Below are positions 19,634 through 31,700 of a stretch of 64,000 nt of DNA, in pieces. Position 1 is the stretch's first letter, and each line of letters begins with the position of its first letter. The position numbers and the translations under genes are program-made. The notes beneath the pieces were generated by a model. It was not told the origin of the DNA and did not search any database. It saw only the letters and a program-made list of their open reading frames with translations. Source of the DNA: Saccharum officinarum (taxonomy: Eukaryota; Streptophyta; Magnoliopsida; Poales; Poaceae); NCBI GenBank assembly GCA_020631735.1, contig CM036160.1, forward strand, positions 1,224,407 to 1,288,406, read 5' to 3'.

Positions 19634-21963
19634 CTAATCAAGATAGAGTTCTTCAAATGGTTCTTCAAGCTCCTTGTCCTCCACATTGTGTTGCAGCCTT
19701 GCCTCCGACAACTCCCAGTCCTTGATGCAGGTGAGCCACTCCACCGTCTCCGGCTTCAGTCTCCTCCGCCGCTCCTCGATGATCTTGCCAGTCATACTAA
19801 ATGTAGATTCTGAAGATATGGTAGACACAAGAACAGTTAAAACATCTTTAGCCATGATGGACAGCACTGGATATGTTAGTTTGTGCTCATGCCACCATCT
19901 CAAGATGTCAAATGAATCATCCAACTGGCTAACAGTGTCACAGTCCAAGTATGAGACAAGTTCAGAAGCATTAGAAGCTGTAGAAGTAGCAGCATGCAGC
20001 AAAGCAGTAGCAGATGTATCTCTAGACAGATTAAGAGTAGAATGCAGCAGTGAAGTACCCCCACCAGATGAACTAGAATCATCATCATATATTTCGTCCC
20101 AGGCAGACCTTTTCTTACCAGACATGTTTTGAGGGACTGTCCTCCTCAACCTAAGAGCTCCATATTTCTCCTCATATTTATTGTAAACATCAGTAAGCCT
20201 AGCTCTAGTGCCAACCTGGTAAGCACTGTAATCTGTACTGGTAAGGTTCATCAACTTCCTCATCACTTTTGAAAATCCCTTCATTTTAGCTTTAGGGTCC
20301 AAGATGAATGCAAAAGAATAGAGCAAAGGTATGTCCCTCCAATATTTATTATATTTTTCTACCATTGGTTAAACCACATTTCTCAGGTGAATGTCATTAC
20401 CATAATTTTTCAGCTGTATAGCAATCTTAACCAGATAATGAAGCATAAGTGGAGATGTAGGATAGTAAACACCAGACAAGGCAACAGTAGCATCATAGAA
20501 CAGTTCAAGAAACTTAAATACTTTTTCAGCAACAGCTCAATGTTCATCAGTTAGAAGCAACTCACCTTCCTCACCTCTAGGATAGTTGGCATGTATGAAA
20601 GTAGTGAAAGGATCTTTGTGAGGAAACAAAGTCTTAAGCATGAGATATGTAGAGTTCCACCTTACATCTATGTCCAACTGAAACTTTCTAGGCCTATAAC
20701 TAGAAGCAATGCAATAGTTCTTGTATGCTGCAATTCTCTGGTTAGATGAGTTTAAAAATGATATTGCAGTTCTAAAAACTTCAATCAAAGGTTTAAGATA
20801 ATCAAGTGCCTCCTTAACAATCAGGTTGATTATATGGCATGCACAACGCTGATGCAAGAACATCGTAGTAACAGCAGTTTCAGGATGTCTTGGATCATCT
20901 ACAGGAACCTCAAGACCAAGATATTTAGATAAAATAGGTCTAAGCATACGCATGGCAGAAACATTAGATGAAGCATTGTCCAAAGTAACAGCAAACACTT
21001 TTTCAAGCACACCATATTCACCAAGAACAGATGCAACTCTATCAGCAATGTTCTGTCCATTATGGGAACAATCAATAAGCACAAGACCAAGAACCCTCTT
21101 CTCTAGTTGCCAATCAGGGTTTATGTAATGAGCAACAACACTAAGATAATCCTCTTTGGCTTTGCCAGACCAAATATCAGAGGTAAGGCACACACAATTA
21201 ACAGAATCAGAAGCAAGTACCTCAACAAGCTTACTCTTTCTATCAGAAAACATTTTGGCTAAGTCTCTAGTTTGGTTTGTGTAGAGACAGCCTGAAACTT
21301 AGGATTATGAGCATTATTAATGTATTCCTCAAATGCAGCAGATTCACCAAAGCTGATAGGAACATTTACCCTAGCAAGCAATCTACACAGTTCAGTACGA
21401 GCACGCATAGGACAGTAATCCCAATTACGCATAGAACCATCAGGATTAAAAGAAATCTGAGACTGACTAAACCCCCTAGTTTTATCTCGCCTCTTAGCAC
21501 ATTTATCCCTGTGACGACGGAGGTGGCCAGTGCCACCTGCAGATCTACCAGAGTACTGTTTTTTGCAATGGATGCAGACAGCGCCATACCTGATCTTCTT
21601 ACCTTTGGGACCCATTTTGAAGAGCTTCTGGAAATCTTGCCACACATCGGAGGTAGAGGGGCGTGATACCTGGTCCTGGTCGTCGTCGGCATTCTCACCG
21701 TCTTCTTCTCCACCACCACCTTCGTCACCATCAAGGTCGATGGGGTCCTCTGCGCCAGCTCCACCAGGTACAGCTCCATGGCCGAAGAGCTCTTCTATCT
21801 CTTCGTCGCCCATGTCGTCGTCGTCGTCATCACCAGGGAGGTCGCGGACCCTCTCCATCTCATCAGCCATGGCAGTGACACTAGCCTCCACCGTGTCCTC
21901 AGAGACAGAGGGAGGCCGGGCCGGCATCCTCACTGGCCCTAGCCTCAAACGACTGCCAACCAA
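19634..21963 (-). pseudogene. hAT transposase, one frameshift and two stops
   Basis: Read on the minus strand, the N-terminal part (21963-21259) has an acidic region, then a BED zinc finger with C-x2-C (CIHCKKQ) and a histidine pair (HLRRHRDKC). A one-base shift near 21275 leads into the catalytic core (21253-20537), with LTSDIWS, the LDNASSN region and RCACHIINL, typical of the RNase H-like fold split by an insertion in hAT proteins. A TGA at about 20537, where Trp is probable, and a TAA near 20369 interrupt the link to the C-terminal dimerisation domain (20365-19634), which has STISSESTFSMTGKI. The protein would be about 770 residues, normal for plant hATs. It cannot be made from this copy. 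The likely start is the ATG at 21963 or one of the next in-frame ATGs. Confidence 0.88.
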
Positions 21964-22023
21964 AACCCAAAAAAAGAAGAAGAAAGAGGTCAGATCGAAG
22001 AAGAAGAAGTCAGATCGAAGAAG

Positions 22024-22038
22024 TTAGGGTTAGGGTTT
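22024..22038 (-). promoter_or_regulatory. Telo-box in the transposase 5' region
   Basis: On the minus strand the sequence reads AAACCCTAACCCTAA. Short telomere-like boxes of this form are common in 5' regions of plant housekeeping genes and bind telobox factors. It lies about 60 bp upstream of the first hAT ATG. Confidence 0.4.
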
Positions 22039-22507
22039 CTTACCTCGCATTCGCCGGCGACGTAGAACGAGCAGCTCCGACTCCTCCGAGCAGCAGCGGA
22101 TCAGCAGATCTGTAGAAGACAAGACAGGATTTAGAGAAGAAGAAGCAAGATGATTAGATGAAGGAGCTGCCGGAGGGCGAGAAGAAGAGGTGGGGATCTT
22201 ACCTGGCTCTTCGTAGCTCCGGCTCCGAAGCTGCCGGAGGGCGAGATGTAGAGGAGGGGACGACGGCGAGCCGCCGCCGCCCTCGCCCCTGGGAGTCGCC
22301 GTTCGCCACGGCTGACGGAGAGCAGGAGAGCAGACGCGAGTCTCAGCGGCGGGGGGAGTGGGAAATGAACTAGGGTTTCAGTGGGGAGGGAGAGTGGAGT
22401 GTGGCCAGCAGGCGGCAGCAGCTTATATACAACGCTTCACAATGGTAGGATCCAACGGTCGAAATCAACTAGGGTTCCAGATCGGACGGCTGCCGATTCA
22501 GATGCCG

Positions 22508-22690
22508 TGCCGATGCCGGGCCAGGCCACTTTCCCGTGCCGTGCTCGTGCTGGCCCATGGGCCGAATTCCAGGCCCAGGCACGGGCACGGGGACGGGCCG
22601 TGCCAGGCACGGGAACGGGGGCATGCGGGCCGGGCCGTGCTTGGGCCGTGCTTTCTCGGGCCATGCCCGTGTCGGCCCATCGTGCCCGGC
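22508..22690. repeat. hAT subterminal GGCACGG cluster, right
   Basis: Counterpart of the left cluster, again with CCGTGCC, GGCACGG and GGGCACGG in both orientations, ending at the right TIR. Confidence 0.75.
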
Positions 22691-22715
22691 CCATTTGGAA
22701 AACTATAGTCATCGG

Positions 22716-23160
22716 AATGTCGCACTTGTGCAGTCTGGCCGCCGATCAACTGCTGATCTGCCGTTCCCTCAAAAAAAAAATGCTGATCTGCCCGTCGTCG
22801 TTTGTTGCCTCAAGCTTCTTCATCACCGGGCTGCCCTTGGCCCTTGCTTGCTGCCACGCTTGTCGTTGACTATCAGGCTGCGCTCTGGGCTCTGCGCTGT
22901 CACCGCGTGCTACTGCTTTACTGCCGGGCCTGTTCGCTGTGCCGCGGATTGCCATGGATGTCCGATCTTTGTATGCATCTAATCTACAACCATGCAAAAG
23001 AGAGATAAGATGTAATCTCAAACATGTGAAGTATCTCATTGTTAGCGTGCGTGGCCATGAGGACCGACCTGCGCCGGAGTTGTTGACGACGGTGTGCATG
23101 TGGACTTGTCAAACCAAGCGTGCATGCAGAAAAGACATGCAAAAAGAAACTAATGAGGCC
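22716..23160. other. Unassigned spacer
   Basis: Between the hAT TSD and the Hop pseudogene. No motif or convincing ORF. It may be 3' flank of the pseudogene. Confidence 0.3.
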
Positions 23161-23164
23161 ACCA

Positions 23165-23882
23165 GACCGCTTTCCTCTCCTTCAGCTCCTTCTCCTCCTC
23201 TATCACCTCCATAAGCTCGGGCTCTGACTCCGGCTCAAGTTCCCTAGCCTTCGCCTCTGGCTACCGTTTTGGTGTGGCAGCGGCTTCGATTGCGCTGCGG
23301 CCGGCTCACGCGCCTCATTGCTCTGGTTCTGGAACTTGATGTTCAGCATGAGGGTGAGCACCTGAATTATATTCGTTGGTCAGAAAGGCAGTTGTTCAGG
23401 CTACTGGCGTTCCCGGTGCACCTCCCGGCTCCCGCATCATCTGCACGACACGAAGTCCTGCTGGTCAAGGTAGCCACGTGTGGTGGGATCGGCCGCGACC
23501 TTGCTCCATAGCTCAGGCCCTGGAACATCTTGCCGACGGCGTCCGCCCTGGAGCCCACCGGATGTCTCGGCGATGATGTGGCCTTGCACGCCTGGGCGAG
23601 GCTGGCCTTGAGCGCCTCATTGGACGTCTCGAGCGCGAGGTCTTTCTCATACGCCTCGATGACCTTGGATGCGTCGTTCAGGCCAAGGTGCGCGGCAATC
23701 CGCTCGGCGTTGTCTAGCGCCTCCGCGTAGCGTCCTAGCGACGCTTAAGCTGCCGAGCGGCTAGAATAGAGGACGTCGTTGTCGGGCGTGAGCGCGACGG
23801 CATGGCTCAAGTGCTGAACAGCCTCCTCGAAGCGACCAGCTGCGAATGCCGCGTTGCCCTTCGCCTTCGCCTCATCCGCAAT
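23165..23882 (-). pseudogene. Hop/STI1 co-chaperone pseudogene (TPR1 to central region)
   Basis: Read on the minus strand from 23882, the frame matches the N-terminus of the Hsp70-Hsp90 organising protein: DEAKAKGNAAFAAGRFEEAV (first TPR helix pair), then LTPDNDVLYSSRSAA and the second and third TPR helices. The start codon position has ATT instead of ATG, and a TAA follows the SRSAA segment where His is normal. Further on, the STI1 (DP) region is recognisable across frameshifts by KMFQG and LSDQR, followed by MLNIKFQNQSNEA and an acidic linker ending MEVIEEEKELKE. It covers roughly the first 230 residues of about 580 and shows no visible introns. The CACTA element lies only 9 bases upstream of the lost start codon. 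It cannot make a functional protein. Confidence 0.82.
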
Positions 23883-23891
23883 CGCAGCAGC

Positions 23892-24235
23892 CACTACCGG
23901 AAACAGAATCTTTGCCGAGTGTCATATGCTTTGCCGAGCGCCAAATATCGGGCTCTCGGCAAAGAATCCTTTGCCGAGAGCCTGCGCTCGGCAAAGATTG
24001 GCTCTCGGCAAAGACAAGCTTTGCCGAGAGCTCGACTCTCGGCAAAGATTAGCTCTCGACAAAGACAAACTTTGCCGAGAGCTCGACTCTCGGTAAACAA
24101 AAAATCTCGGCAAAGCCTCAACCCCACAAACAGCACCCTTACGCCGTCATCTTTGCCGAGAGCCTGCTGTTAGGCTCTCGGCAAAATATTTTCTTTGCCG
24201 AGAGCCTCAGCCAAGGCTCTCGGCAATTTTTTTTT
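23892..24235. repeat. CACTA left TIR and subterminal repeats
   Basis: After the CACTACCGG terminus, TTTGCCGAG and CTCGGCAAA alternate every 15-40 bases. These are the presumed binding sites of the element's DNA-binding transposition protein. Confidence 0.85.
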
Positions 24236-25165
24236 TGATTTTTGGTCCCAAATTTTTTGTGCAGCCTTGCTACAGTACTAGAAGCCAAGATTTAAAATTT
24301 GGTGTATTTTCCATCCCTCTTGCTATATTTCGTGTATTTTTTTTATTTTCTTGATTTTTTCCGCAAGACGCACATTTGTACTGCAGGTGTATGAAATAAT
24401 GAATCTCAGCGATTCAAAAAATTATATTCATTCTTCCGAGGGTATTTCGACGCCGTATCTAGGGACAGACGCGGAAACTCGACCATCTCGTGCACGCGAC
24501 ATGGCGACCAAGTTGCGTGAGATTTGATTTAAAAATATATAAAATGTGAATGGAGTCGGAAAATCATGAAAATGGATGGGAGGCCTTGACATCGCATGTA
24601 GAAGCTATAAAAAATTTTTGAAAATGTTTGAAGCAAGTTGTGCCGCAAGATGGTTGAAACCCTTAGATCTCCACATGTGATAACAAGATATCGCATGCGG
24701 AGATCTCAGGGTTTCAACCATCTTGGGTCACAACTTGCTCCAAACATTCCCAAATTATTTCCATAAACTCTACGTATCGTGTCAAGGTCTTCCGTCTATT
24801 TTCATGATTTTCCGACTCCGTTCGCATTTTATATATTTTTAAATCAAATCCTACACAACTTGGTCGCTATGTCTCGTGCACGAGATGGTCGAGTTTCCGC
24901 GTCTGTCCCTAGATATGGTGTTGAAATACTCTCAGAAGAATGAATATCATTTTTTAAATCGCTGAGATTCATTATTTCATGCACCTGCACTTCAAATGTG
25001 CGTCTTGCGGAAAAAATCAAGAAAATAAAGAAAATGCGCGAAATATAGCAAGAAGAATGGAAAATACACCAAATTTCAAACATGGCCACCTAGTACTATA
25101 CCAAGACTGCAGGAAAAAATTGAGAGCAAAAATCCAAAAAATATATATATATTTTGCCGAGAGCG
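24215..25165. repeat. Long foldback, arms about 420-460 bp, 16-base loop
   Basis: The core arms are 24261-24677 and 24694-25112, nearly 90% complementary by eye and without large gaps. The pairing extends weakly outwards into the flanking CTCGGCAA motifs. Read out as RNA this would be a long hairpin. It has no ORF. Confidence 0.88.
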
Positions 25166-25525
25166 TCCTAAAGCTCTCGGCAAAGAGGCTCTTTGCCGAG
25201 AGCCTGGGCTTGGGGGCTCTCGGCAAAGAACGCCGGACGAAATTTTTAAAAATTATATATATTTTGCCGAGAGCTAGGTCAGGTGGCTCTCGGCAAAGTT
25301 TGCCGAGAGCCACCTGACCTAGCTCTCGGCAAAGAACGCCGGACGAAATTTTTAAAAATTATATATATTTTGCCGAGATCTAGGTCACGTGGCTCTCGGC
25401 AAAGAGTTTTTATTTTTTTTATTTTCTTTGCCGAGAGCCTGTGTTTGGGGCTCTCGGCAAAGAAAATCAAAAAAAAAAGAAAAACTCTTTGCCGAGAGCC
25501 GCCCGATCTAGCTCTCGGCAAAGAG
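25150..25525. repeat. Internal TTTGCCGAG repeat cluster with perfect palindrome
   Basis: Several inverted pairs of TTTGCCGAGAGC occur here, with a repeated spacer containing CGCCGGACGAAATTTTTAAA. The segment 25263-25333 is a perfect palindrome with 35-bp arms around a single G. Confidence 0.85.
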
Positions 25526-25544
25526 GATATCTGAATCAAAACCA

Positions 25545-25860
25545 CCACCCGCGCCCCTCACCCCAGTCAGCCGCGCCTCTTGCCCCCGCACCCGCACCCC
25601 TCACCCGCGCCTCTCGCCCCCGCCAGGCCGTGCCCCCGCCCCCGCGCCGCCGCCGCCGCCGCCCGGCCGTGTCCTCGCCCGGAGCGCCGCCGTCCACGGA
25701 GCGCCGCCCGGCCGCGTCCTCGCCCGGAGCGCCGCCGTCCACGGAGCGCCGCCCGGACGCGTCCTCGCCCGGAGCGCCGCCGTCCACGGAGCGCCGCCGT
25801 CCACGGAGGGGAGCCACCGCCGTCCACGGAGGGGAGCCGCCGCCGTTCAGGTACTTCCTC
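25545..25860. other. G+C-rich block with 45-bp minisatellite
   Basis: A Pro/Ala/Arg-coding-like G+C-rich block contains a 45-bp tandem repeat starting TCCTCGCCCGGAGCGCC at 25672, 25717 and 25762 (about 2.9 copies). The downstream sequence GTTCAG|GTACTTCC could be a splice donor, so this may be the first exon or 5' UTR of a captured gene, but no family is recognisable in any frame. Confidence 0.55.
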
Positions 25861-25884
25861 CCTCTCCCTCCGCCGTTCAGATAA

Positions 25885-27874
25885 TTAGCTTTATATATTA
25901 TCAATCATCCATGTGTTGTTATAAACCCCATAGCGAATAGATACCAATGTCATCTTCGGCAGGCTTCAACCTACTCGATACTGCAAAGCGCCTATAGCAC
26001 ACTATAGCGGAAGCGAATGAAGCCTCAAAATCCTGGCTTCACTAGCTCCTATCCCTGCCTAGGTTATTTTGCTACAAATGGTTTTAGCAGTTCTATTCTA
26101 TAGTAGCTCAACAAACTGTGTCTGGAGGAGCCAGAACCAAAGCCGAGCCATGCCAAAGAGGTCTAAAAAATCCTCCCTGTGGTATTATTGTGGGATCTCA
26201 GTGAGTGTTTGTCCTCAACATGAACGATGTATGAATCCTTTTTCCCTCATAAAACTGAATTAGTAGAAATGGATGCCCTCTGGTTTCCTGATGCAGCTGA
26301 ATCCCAAGGACAGTCATCTCAAGCAAATCCTGAGCAAGCAAATAAAGCTACCCAAATAAAGTCCCAATCTAAACTTGCCCTTTCCAATAAACAGAAAGGC
26401 ACAAACATTAAAACTTCTGGAAATTTGACATTTCCCGTGGCATCACAAACAGAATACCAATGTGTGCCATCAAAACTACAAAGTAAAGTGTATATATATA
26501 TATATAGATAGGTTGCTAATAAAATGAAGGATCTATGAGTGGTGTACATCATATAAAGTACTTTTTATATTAAGAAAGGCTATGTGTGCAGGGCAATTTT
26601 CTTGATTAGAACACAATAAATTTATGTTAAATAATTCTTCTTTCAACTAAGTCCTTCCTCCCGCATTTTAAAGGGTCCCAAGAGTGATCTGGCTCACCGA
26701 GTGACCACTAACCACTCTCTGCTCCTTATATCTATTTATCAGCCATCTCAGCCCCAACTACCCCCTCCCCCACCTCCATCCCTTATTTATCAGCCAAGTT
26801 CCCTTCATGTCCCTTCCCTAGAGGTCCCTATATATGTGTACATGTTATTTTAGAAGCCTAGAAGGCAAAAACAATAGTTTGGAGAGATGTTGAGGGGGGA
26901 TCGGATTCCCTTTGTTCTTCCATTATGTGATTGATAACAGTGGCTGAGAATTGGAGGTGGCAGGAAACTGGAACGTCCATTCATCCCACTGCTTCAAAGG
27001 AGACGTGTATGATGAAATAGTTCTCTGGGATGTACTCTGCCCGGCATGATACCAAGTGGTTGAGCTCATGCACCATCTACTTGTGTAAGCAAGAGTCTCT
27101 TTGGTTGCAGGCCACATCTTGCCAAGCCGCAAGTGTGGCGACGCCACAGTTTAGACACTAAAAATCGACGCCACACCAGTGGCAAGAAAACAGGCAGATA
27201 TAAACTGATCTCTTTATGACACGTCAAACTGTAGGTGGCAACCAAACAGCGATTCCCTTTTATGTGGCCACTGAAACTGTGGCGTGGAGGACGGTGGTGG
27301 CCAACCAAACAGCCTCTAAATAATATGATTATGCACTTAACAGTTCTATGAATCATAAAGTTCATCCACAAAAGGTTAAGTGCCATTAAATTAGAGGTCT
27401 ATATTATTGAAGTAAAGAGACCAAGGACAATACTGACCAGTCAGTGCCACCAGTGTGTAATGTTTGTATTATTAAACTGCAGTACCAAATGCCATACAAA
27501 TCATTTTTTCCTAGTGCGAATGGTTTTATATTCCTCTATATCTCTTACTATTTATAAGCTGGCCCAGCCCTCCTTCCATTTCTGCAACTATACACACGCG
27601 CTCAAGCCTACTAGCTTGATCTTGATCACTAGAAAGAGTTCAAAGTTGGTGGTTCACTGCAAGAAAAGCTAATCCTTGTGGATGTTATCCCTGACTAGGA
27701 TGGTAGATATGAAGATCACTCTTTTAGTCTTTTTCGATTTTCTTTCAGTTTACTATTTCACTGGCATAATTGATTGGCTCAGCACGGGTGGCACTAGGAC
27801 AATGGGATATGCAATGCGTCTAGCTGTGTGCAGGCCTGAGGCCCACCATCATGTTCGAGACTTCGAGCACACAT
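25885..27874. other. Unassigned CACTA interior
   Basis: AT-rich sequence with no ORF showing a known motif. Pyrimidine-rich stretches near 26690-26830 with TATATATGTG look promoter-like but cannot be tied to a gene. A possible MITE lies at 27093-27316. Confidence 0.3.
27093..27316. mobile_element. Possible Tourist-like MITE
   Basis: The ends GAGTCTCTTTGGTTGCAGGC and GCCAACCAAACAGCCTC are inverted repeats of each other with mismatches and one indel, in the style of grass PIF/Harbinger MITEs. The flanking trinucleotides CAA and TAA match only partly as a TSD. Confidence 0.35.
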
Positions 27875-27929
27875 CACTACCGGAAACAGTATCTTTGCCG
27901 AGTGTCATATGCTTTGCCGAGCGCCAAAT
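27875..27929. repeat. Second copy of the CACTA left terminus
   Basis: Matches 23892-23946 with one mismatch: CACTACCGGAAACAG, then TTTGCCGAGTGTCATATGC. It is preceded by CAT, not AGC. The similarity ends abruptly after GCCAAAT. Confidence 0.88.
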
Positions 27930-28096
27930 GAAGCCTAAATCGGTAAAATGTTAGCAAGAGAGGAGATATTTTAGAACGGCCCAGAAGAGATATTTTAGAA
28001 GGTACCAAAGGAGAACATGAAGAGATTGTGAAGATAAGGGTCAATCGATGAGCAAGTGACAGGAAGGTGCCTTGAAATTGCCTTCACATGCATGCC

Positions 28097-28185
28097 AGAG
28101 CTAAGATGTAGTTAAAAAGTAGAAGATACAACATCTCTTGCATAGAGCTAAGATATAGTTAAAAAGTAGAAGATACAACATCTTA
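28097..28185. repeat. Tandem duplication, 47 bp
   Basis: Two copies of a 47-bp unit starting AGAGCTAAGAT at 28097 and 28144, nearly identical. Noncoding. Confidence 0.85.
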
Positions 28186-28475
28186 AGTTGTTTTAGAGTT
28201 TTCTAATAGCCTTCTGTTGATAACTGTAGTTGCAGGATCGTCCACTGCGGGTCTGCCTGCACCGCTTCGTCTTGCCACTGCACCGACTCATCACTGCGCC
28301 GCTAGCCTGACTCCGCCGCCACCCTAGGTATAAATAACCTCTTCTCCCGGATAAGGGTCGTAGGTCATGAACCCAATTAGGCATCTCCCGTCTGAAAGAG
28401 ATACGATTGAAGGTATGCAGATCTCTACATGTCGATAATTGTATCTGTTTCGGATTGTCCATGTTACTTGGACAG

Positions 28476-28676
28476 CCCGCGGATGCGTAGATGAGACTAG
28501 TTCCCATGGTCTGCCCTGATTCGAGACGGAGTTTCGGCATCACCTCTCTGTTGTTCTCTGGATACACACTCTCCCTACAGGGACGTGTATCGGGAGAACA
28601 GCGGGGAGGTGCTGCCGAAATTCTATCTTGGGTTGGGGCAGAAAATGGGAACTAGCCTCGTCTACGCATCCGCGGG
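28476..28676. repeat. 92-bp imperfect inverted repeat before TNP2
   Basis: Arms 28476-28567 and 28585-28676 are of equal length around a 17-base loop, about 80% complementary by eye with no gaps. It lies directly upstream of the TNP2 start, so in a transcript it would be a stable 5' leader hairpin. Confidence 0.82.
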
Positions 28677-28764
28677 AGGGATTAGGACCTATCCTCGCCT
28701 ATTAGATGCCAATAGGATGTAAGTATTTGGATGTAGATGTAAGTAATAGGATGGATGACAGTAG

Positions 28765-31700
28765 GATGGATGACCGTCAGTGGATGTACTCGGGCCGCAG
28801 AAGCAAGAGTGATTTCAGTGATGAATGGTTGCACAAGACAGATGCTTTCTTGAACCATGCATTTGGCCCGGCTCGGCGAGGAGAGATGAAAGTATTGTGC
28901 CCGTGCAGCAGATGTGGGAACCGACGAAGGCAAGACACGGAGAACATGGGTAAACATCTTCTGAACCATGGATTCACGCCGGACTACACCCGGTGGATCT
29001 ACCATGGTGAAGTACATCATTTGAGAGAGGAGGCGGTGCGACCACGTCTGCAGGACTTTGATGCTGATGCTGGGGTAGCAGACCTGTTAGATGACTTCCA
29101 ACAAGCACAGTACGCTGCAGGACGTACGGAGGAGGAGATGGAGAAGAACGCAAAGGCGTTCTACGACATGATGTCTTCAGCACAGAAACCCCTTCATGAT
29201 TGGACAACGGTTTCTCAACTGGATGCCATTGGCCGTGTGATGGGGTTCAAGTCCTAGTTCAACCTGAGTCGAGAAGCATTCGATGGTATGTTGGCCCTAT
29301 TTGGTAGCATGCTTCCGGATAGCCACATATTGCCAAAGAGCCTGTACGAGTCACAAAAACTGCTTCGTGCACTGAAGATGCCATATGAGCAGATACATGC
29401 ATGTCCAAATGGGTGCGTCCTCTTCAGAAAAGATCTCAAGGATGCAGGTTACTGTCCGAAGTGTAAAGCATCGAGATACATGGAGGTAGACGATGGTGAA
29501 GGCCTGAAGAGACAACTTTTTATCCCCATGAAAGTCCTGCGTTACCTGCCGTTCACACTGAGGATCCAACGTCTCTACATGACCGAGGAATCCGCGAAAC
29601 AGATGAGATGGCACAAACAGGGCACACGATACAATCCTAAGAAGATGGTACATCCCACTGATGGTGAAGCATGGGTCCACTTTGATCGCATTCATCATGA
29701 CAAAAGTAGAGAGGCTCGTAATGTTCGTGTTGCGTTTGCTACAGACGGTTTCAACCCCTATGGACTCATGGCTGCCCCCTACACCTGTTGGCCCGTCTTC
29801 ATTATCCCCCTCAATCTTCCCCCGGCGTCCTATTTCAACATCATACTGTTTTCTTGTCGTTGATAATTCCTGGACACCCGGGGAATAACATGGGTGTGTA
29901 CATGGAGCCTCTGATTGATGAATTGGAAACTGCTTGGAACGAAGGGGTATTGACATACGACCGAGCTTCAAGGTCAAACTTCACAATGCATATCTGGTAC
30001 CAGTACTCACTGCATGACTACCTGGCATATGGGATATTCTGTGCCTGGTGTGTCCACGGCAAGTTCTCATGCCCGGTTTGCAAGACATCTATGAGATTTA
30101 TCTGGTTGAAGAAGGGTGGCAAGTATTCGGCGTTCGACCAACATCGACAATTCCTGCCTCTTGACTATCCTTTCAGACAAGACACTAAGAACTTCACTAA
30201 AGGGGTCTTGGTGACAGATCCTCCACCCCGGATGCTGACCGGTGCCGAGGTTCATGCTCAAATAGATGCTCTCAAGTTCAATGAAAGAGACGGTCGTTTT
30301 GCGGGGTATGGTAAGGAACATATGTGGACGCATAAGTCAGGCTTGGAAAGGCTCCCCTATTACGATGACCTTCTTCTGCCACATAATATTGATGTAATGC
30401 ACACTGAAAAGAACATCACCGAGGCACTTTGGGGAACACTCATGGACACGGAAAAGTCCAAGGACAACCCTAAGGCTAGATTAGACCTGGCACTCTTGTG
30501 CGATAGACCAAAGCAAGAGATGCGGTCTCCTCAACCCGGCAGGAGATGGACACGGCCCAAGGCCGATTTCGTCTTGAGCAGGCCACAAAGGAAAGAAATA
30601 CTTCAATGGATCTAGACATTGACGTTCCCTGATGGATATGCAGCGAATCTGAGGAGAGGAGTCAACTTATCTAGTTTGCGAGTCCTAGGAATGAAGAGTC
30701 ATGACTTCCACGTATGGATCGAGCGCCTTCTTCCGGCGATGGTTCGAGGCTATGTTCCTGAGCCTATGTGGGTTGTCCTGGCAGAGTTGAGCTATTTGTT
30801 CCGCCAACTTTGTGCCAAGGAGATATCTCGGTCCATCATTGCTGACTTGGAGAAAGCTGCACCTGTATTGATCTATAAGCTGGAGAAGATCTTTCCACCA
30901 GGCTTCTTCACTCCGATATTGCATTTGATCGTACACCTCCCTAATGAGGTTTGAATGGGAGGGCCTGTGCATTGCCGTTGGAGCTATCGAGTCGAGAGAA
31001 ATCTAAAGACTCTTCGCAAGAAATGTAGAAACAAAGCCAAAATTGAGGCTTCCATTGCAGAGGCATTCATTCTAGAGGAGGTGTCAAACTTCACTGAACA
31101 ATACTACTCCGAGAACCTTCCTAGCGTGCATAATGTACCCCCTCGTTACAATGCTGGAGAAAATGAATCGAGTCTTAGCCTTTTCCGAGGCCAGCAAGGC
31201 GCGACAAGTGGATCCACAGTTAAGCAGTTGAACTATGAAGAGTGGCGAAAGATCATGCTATACGTGCTTACCAACCTTGATGAGGTGCAGCCATACATGG
31301 GGTAAGTTCTCAACTATGTTCATTCAATTCGCCGACACTATTCTGCATCAAACACCCTTGTTTTTCTTCTGTACAGGGAATTTCTTCATCAATTCTAGAA
31401 TGGGCCAAGGCCTCCTTCTGACCCGATAGCCGAAACCCTAATTTCAAACGGGGCGGGGCAAGGGAGGCCCGATTTCATTTCTTGGTTCCGACAGAAGGTC
31501 CTGTCCAACCGAGGTCATACTTAGTCCGATATTCCAACTGGCTCCTACGTTCGGACTTAATAATGTTATACCTTGCTTCACCTTGCAGGCTCAGACCGAT
31601 GCGTCTATGAGTCAAGAGCTGAGACAGGTTGCAAACGGCTTTGACCGTAGGGTCAAGTCATTTAACGGTTACGACGTGAATGGATATCGCTTCCACACAG

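Larger units (their letters stand above)
18876..22707 (-). mobile_element. hAT transposon, decayed, with 8-bp TSD
   Basis: The 8-bp direct repeat GTCATCGG flanks the element at 18868-18875 and 22708-22715. Terminal inverted repeats read TATAGTTTTCCAAA and its complement TTTGGAAAACTATA. Both ends carry dense GGCACGG/CCGTGCC motifs over about 200 bp, likely transposase binding sites. The interior has a minus-strand transposase gene with a frameshift and stop codons. The borders are intact, so it may still be mobilised by a relative. Confidence 0.92.

Noticed and set aside
22024..22038. Interstitial telomere repeat
   Set aside because: Only two AAACCCT units, so it is a telo-box-sized motif and not a telomere remnant.
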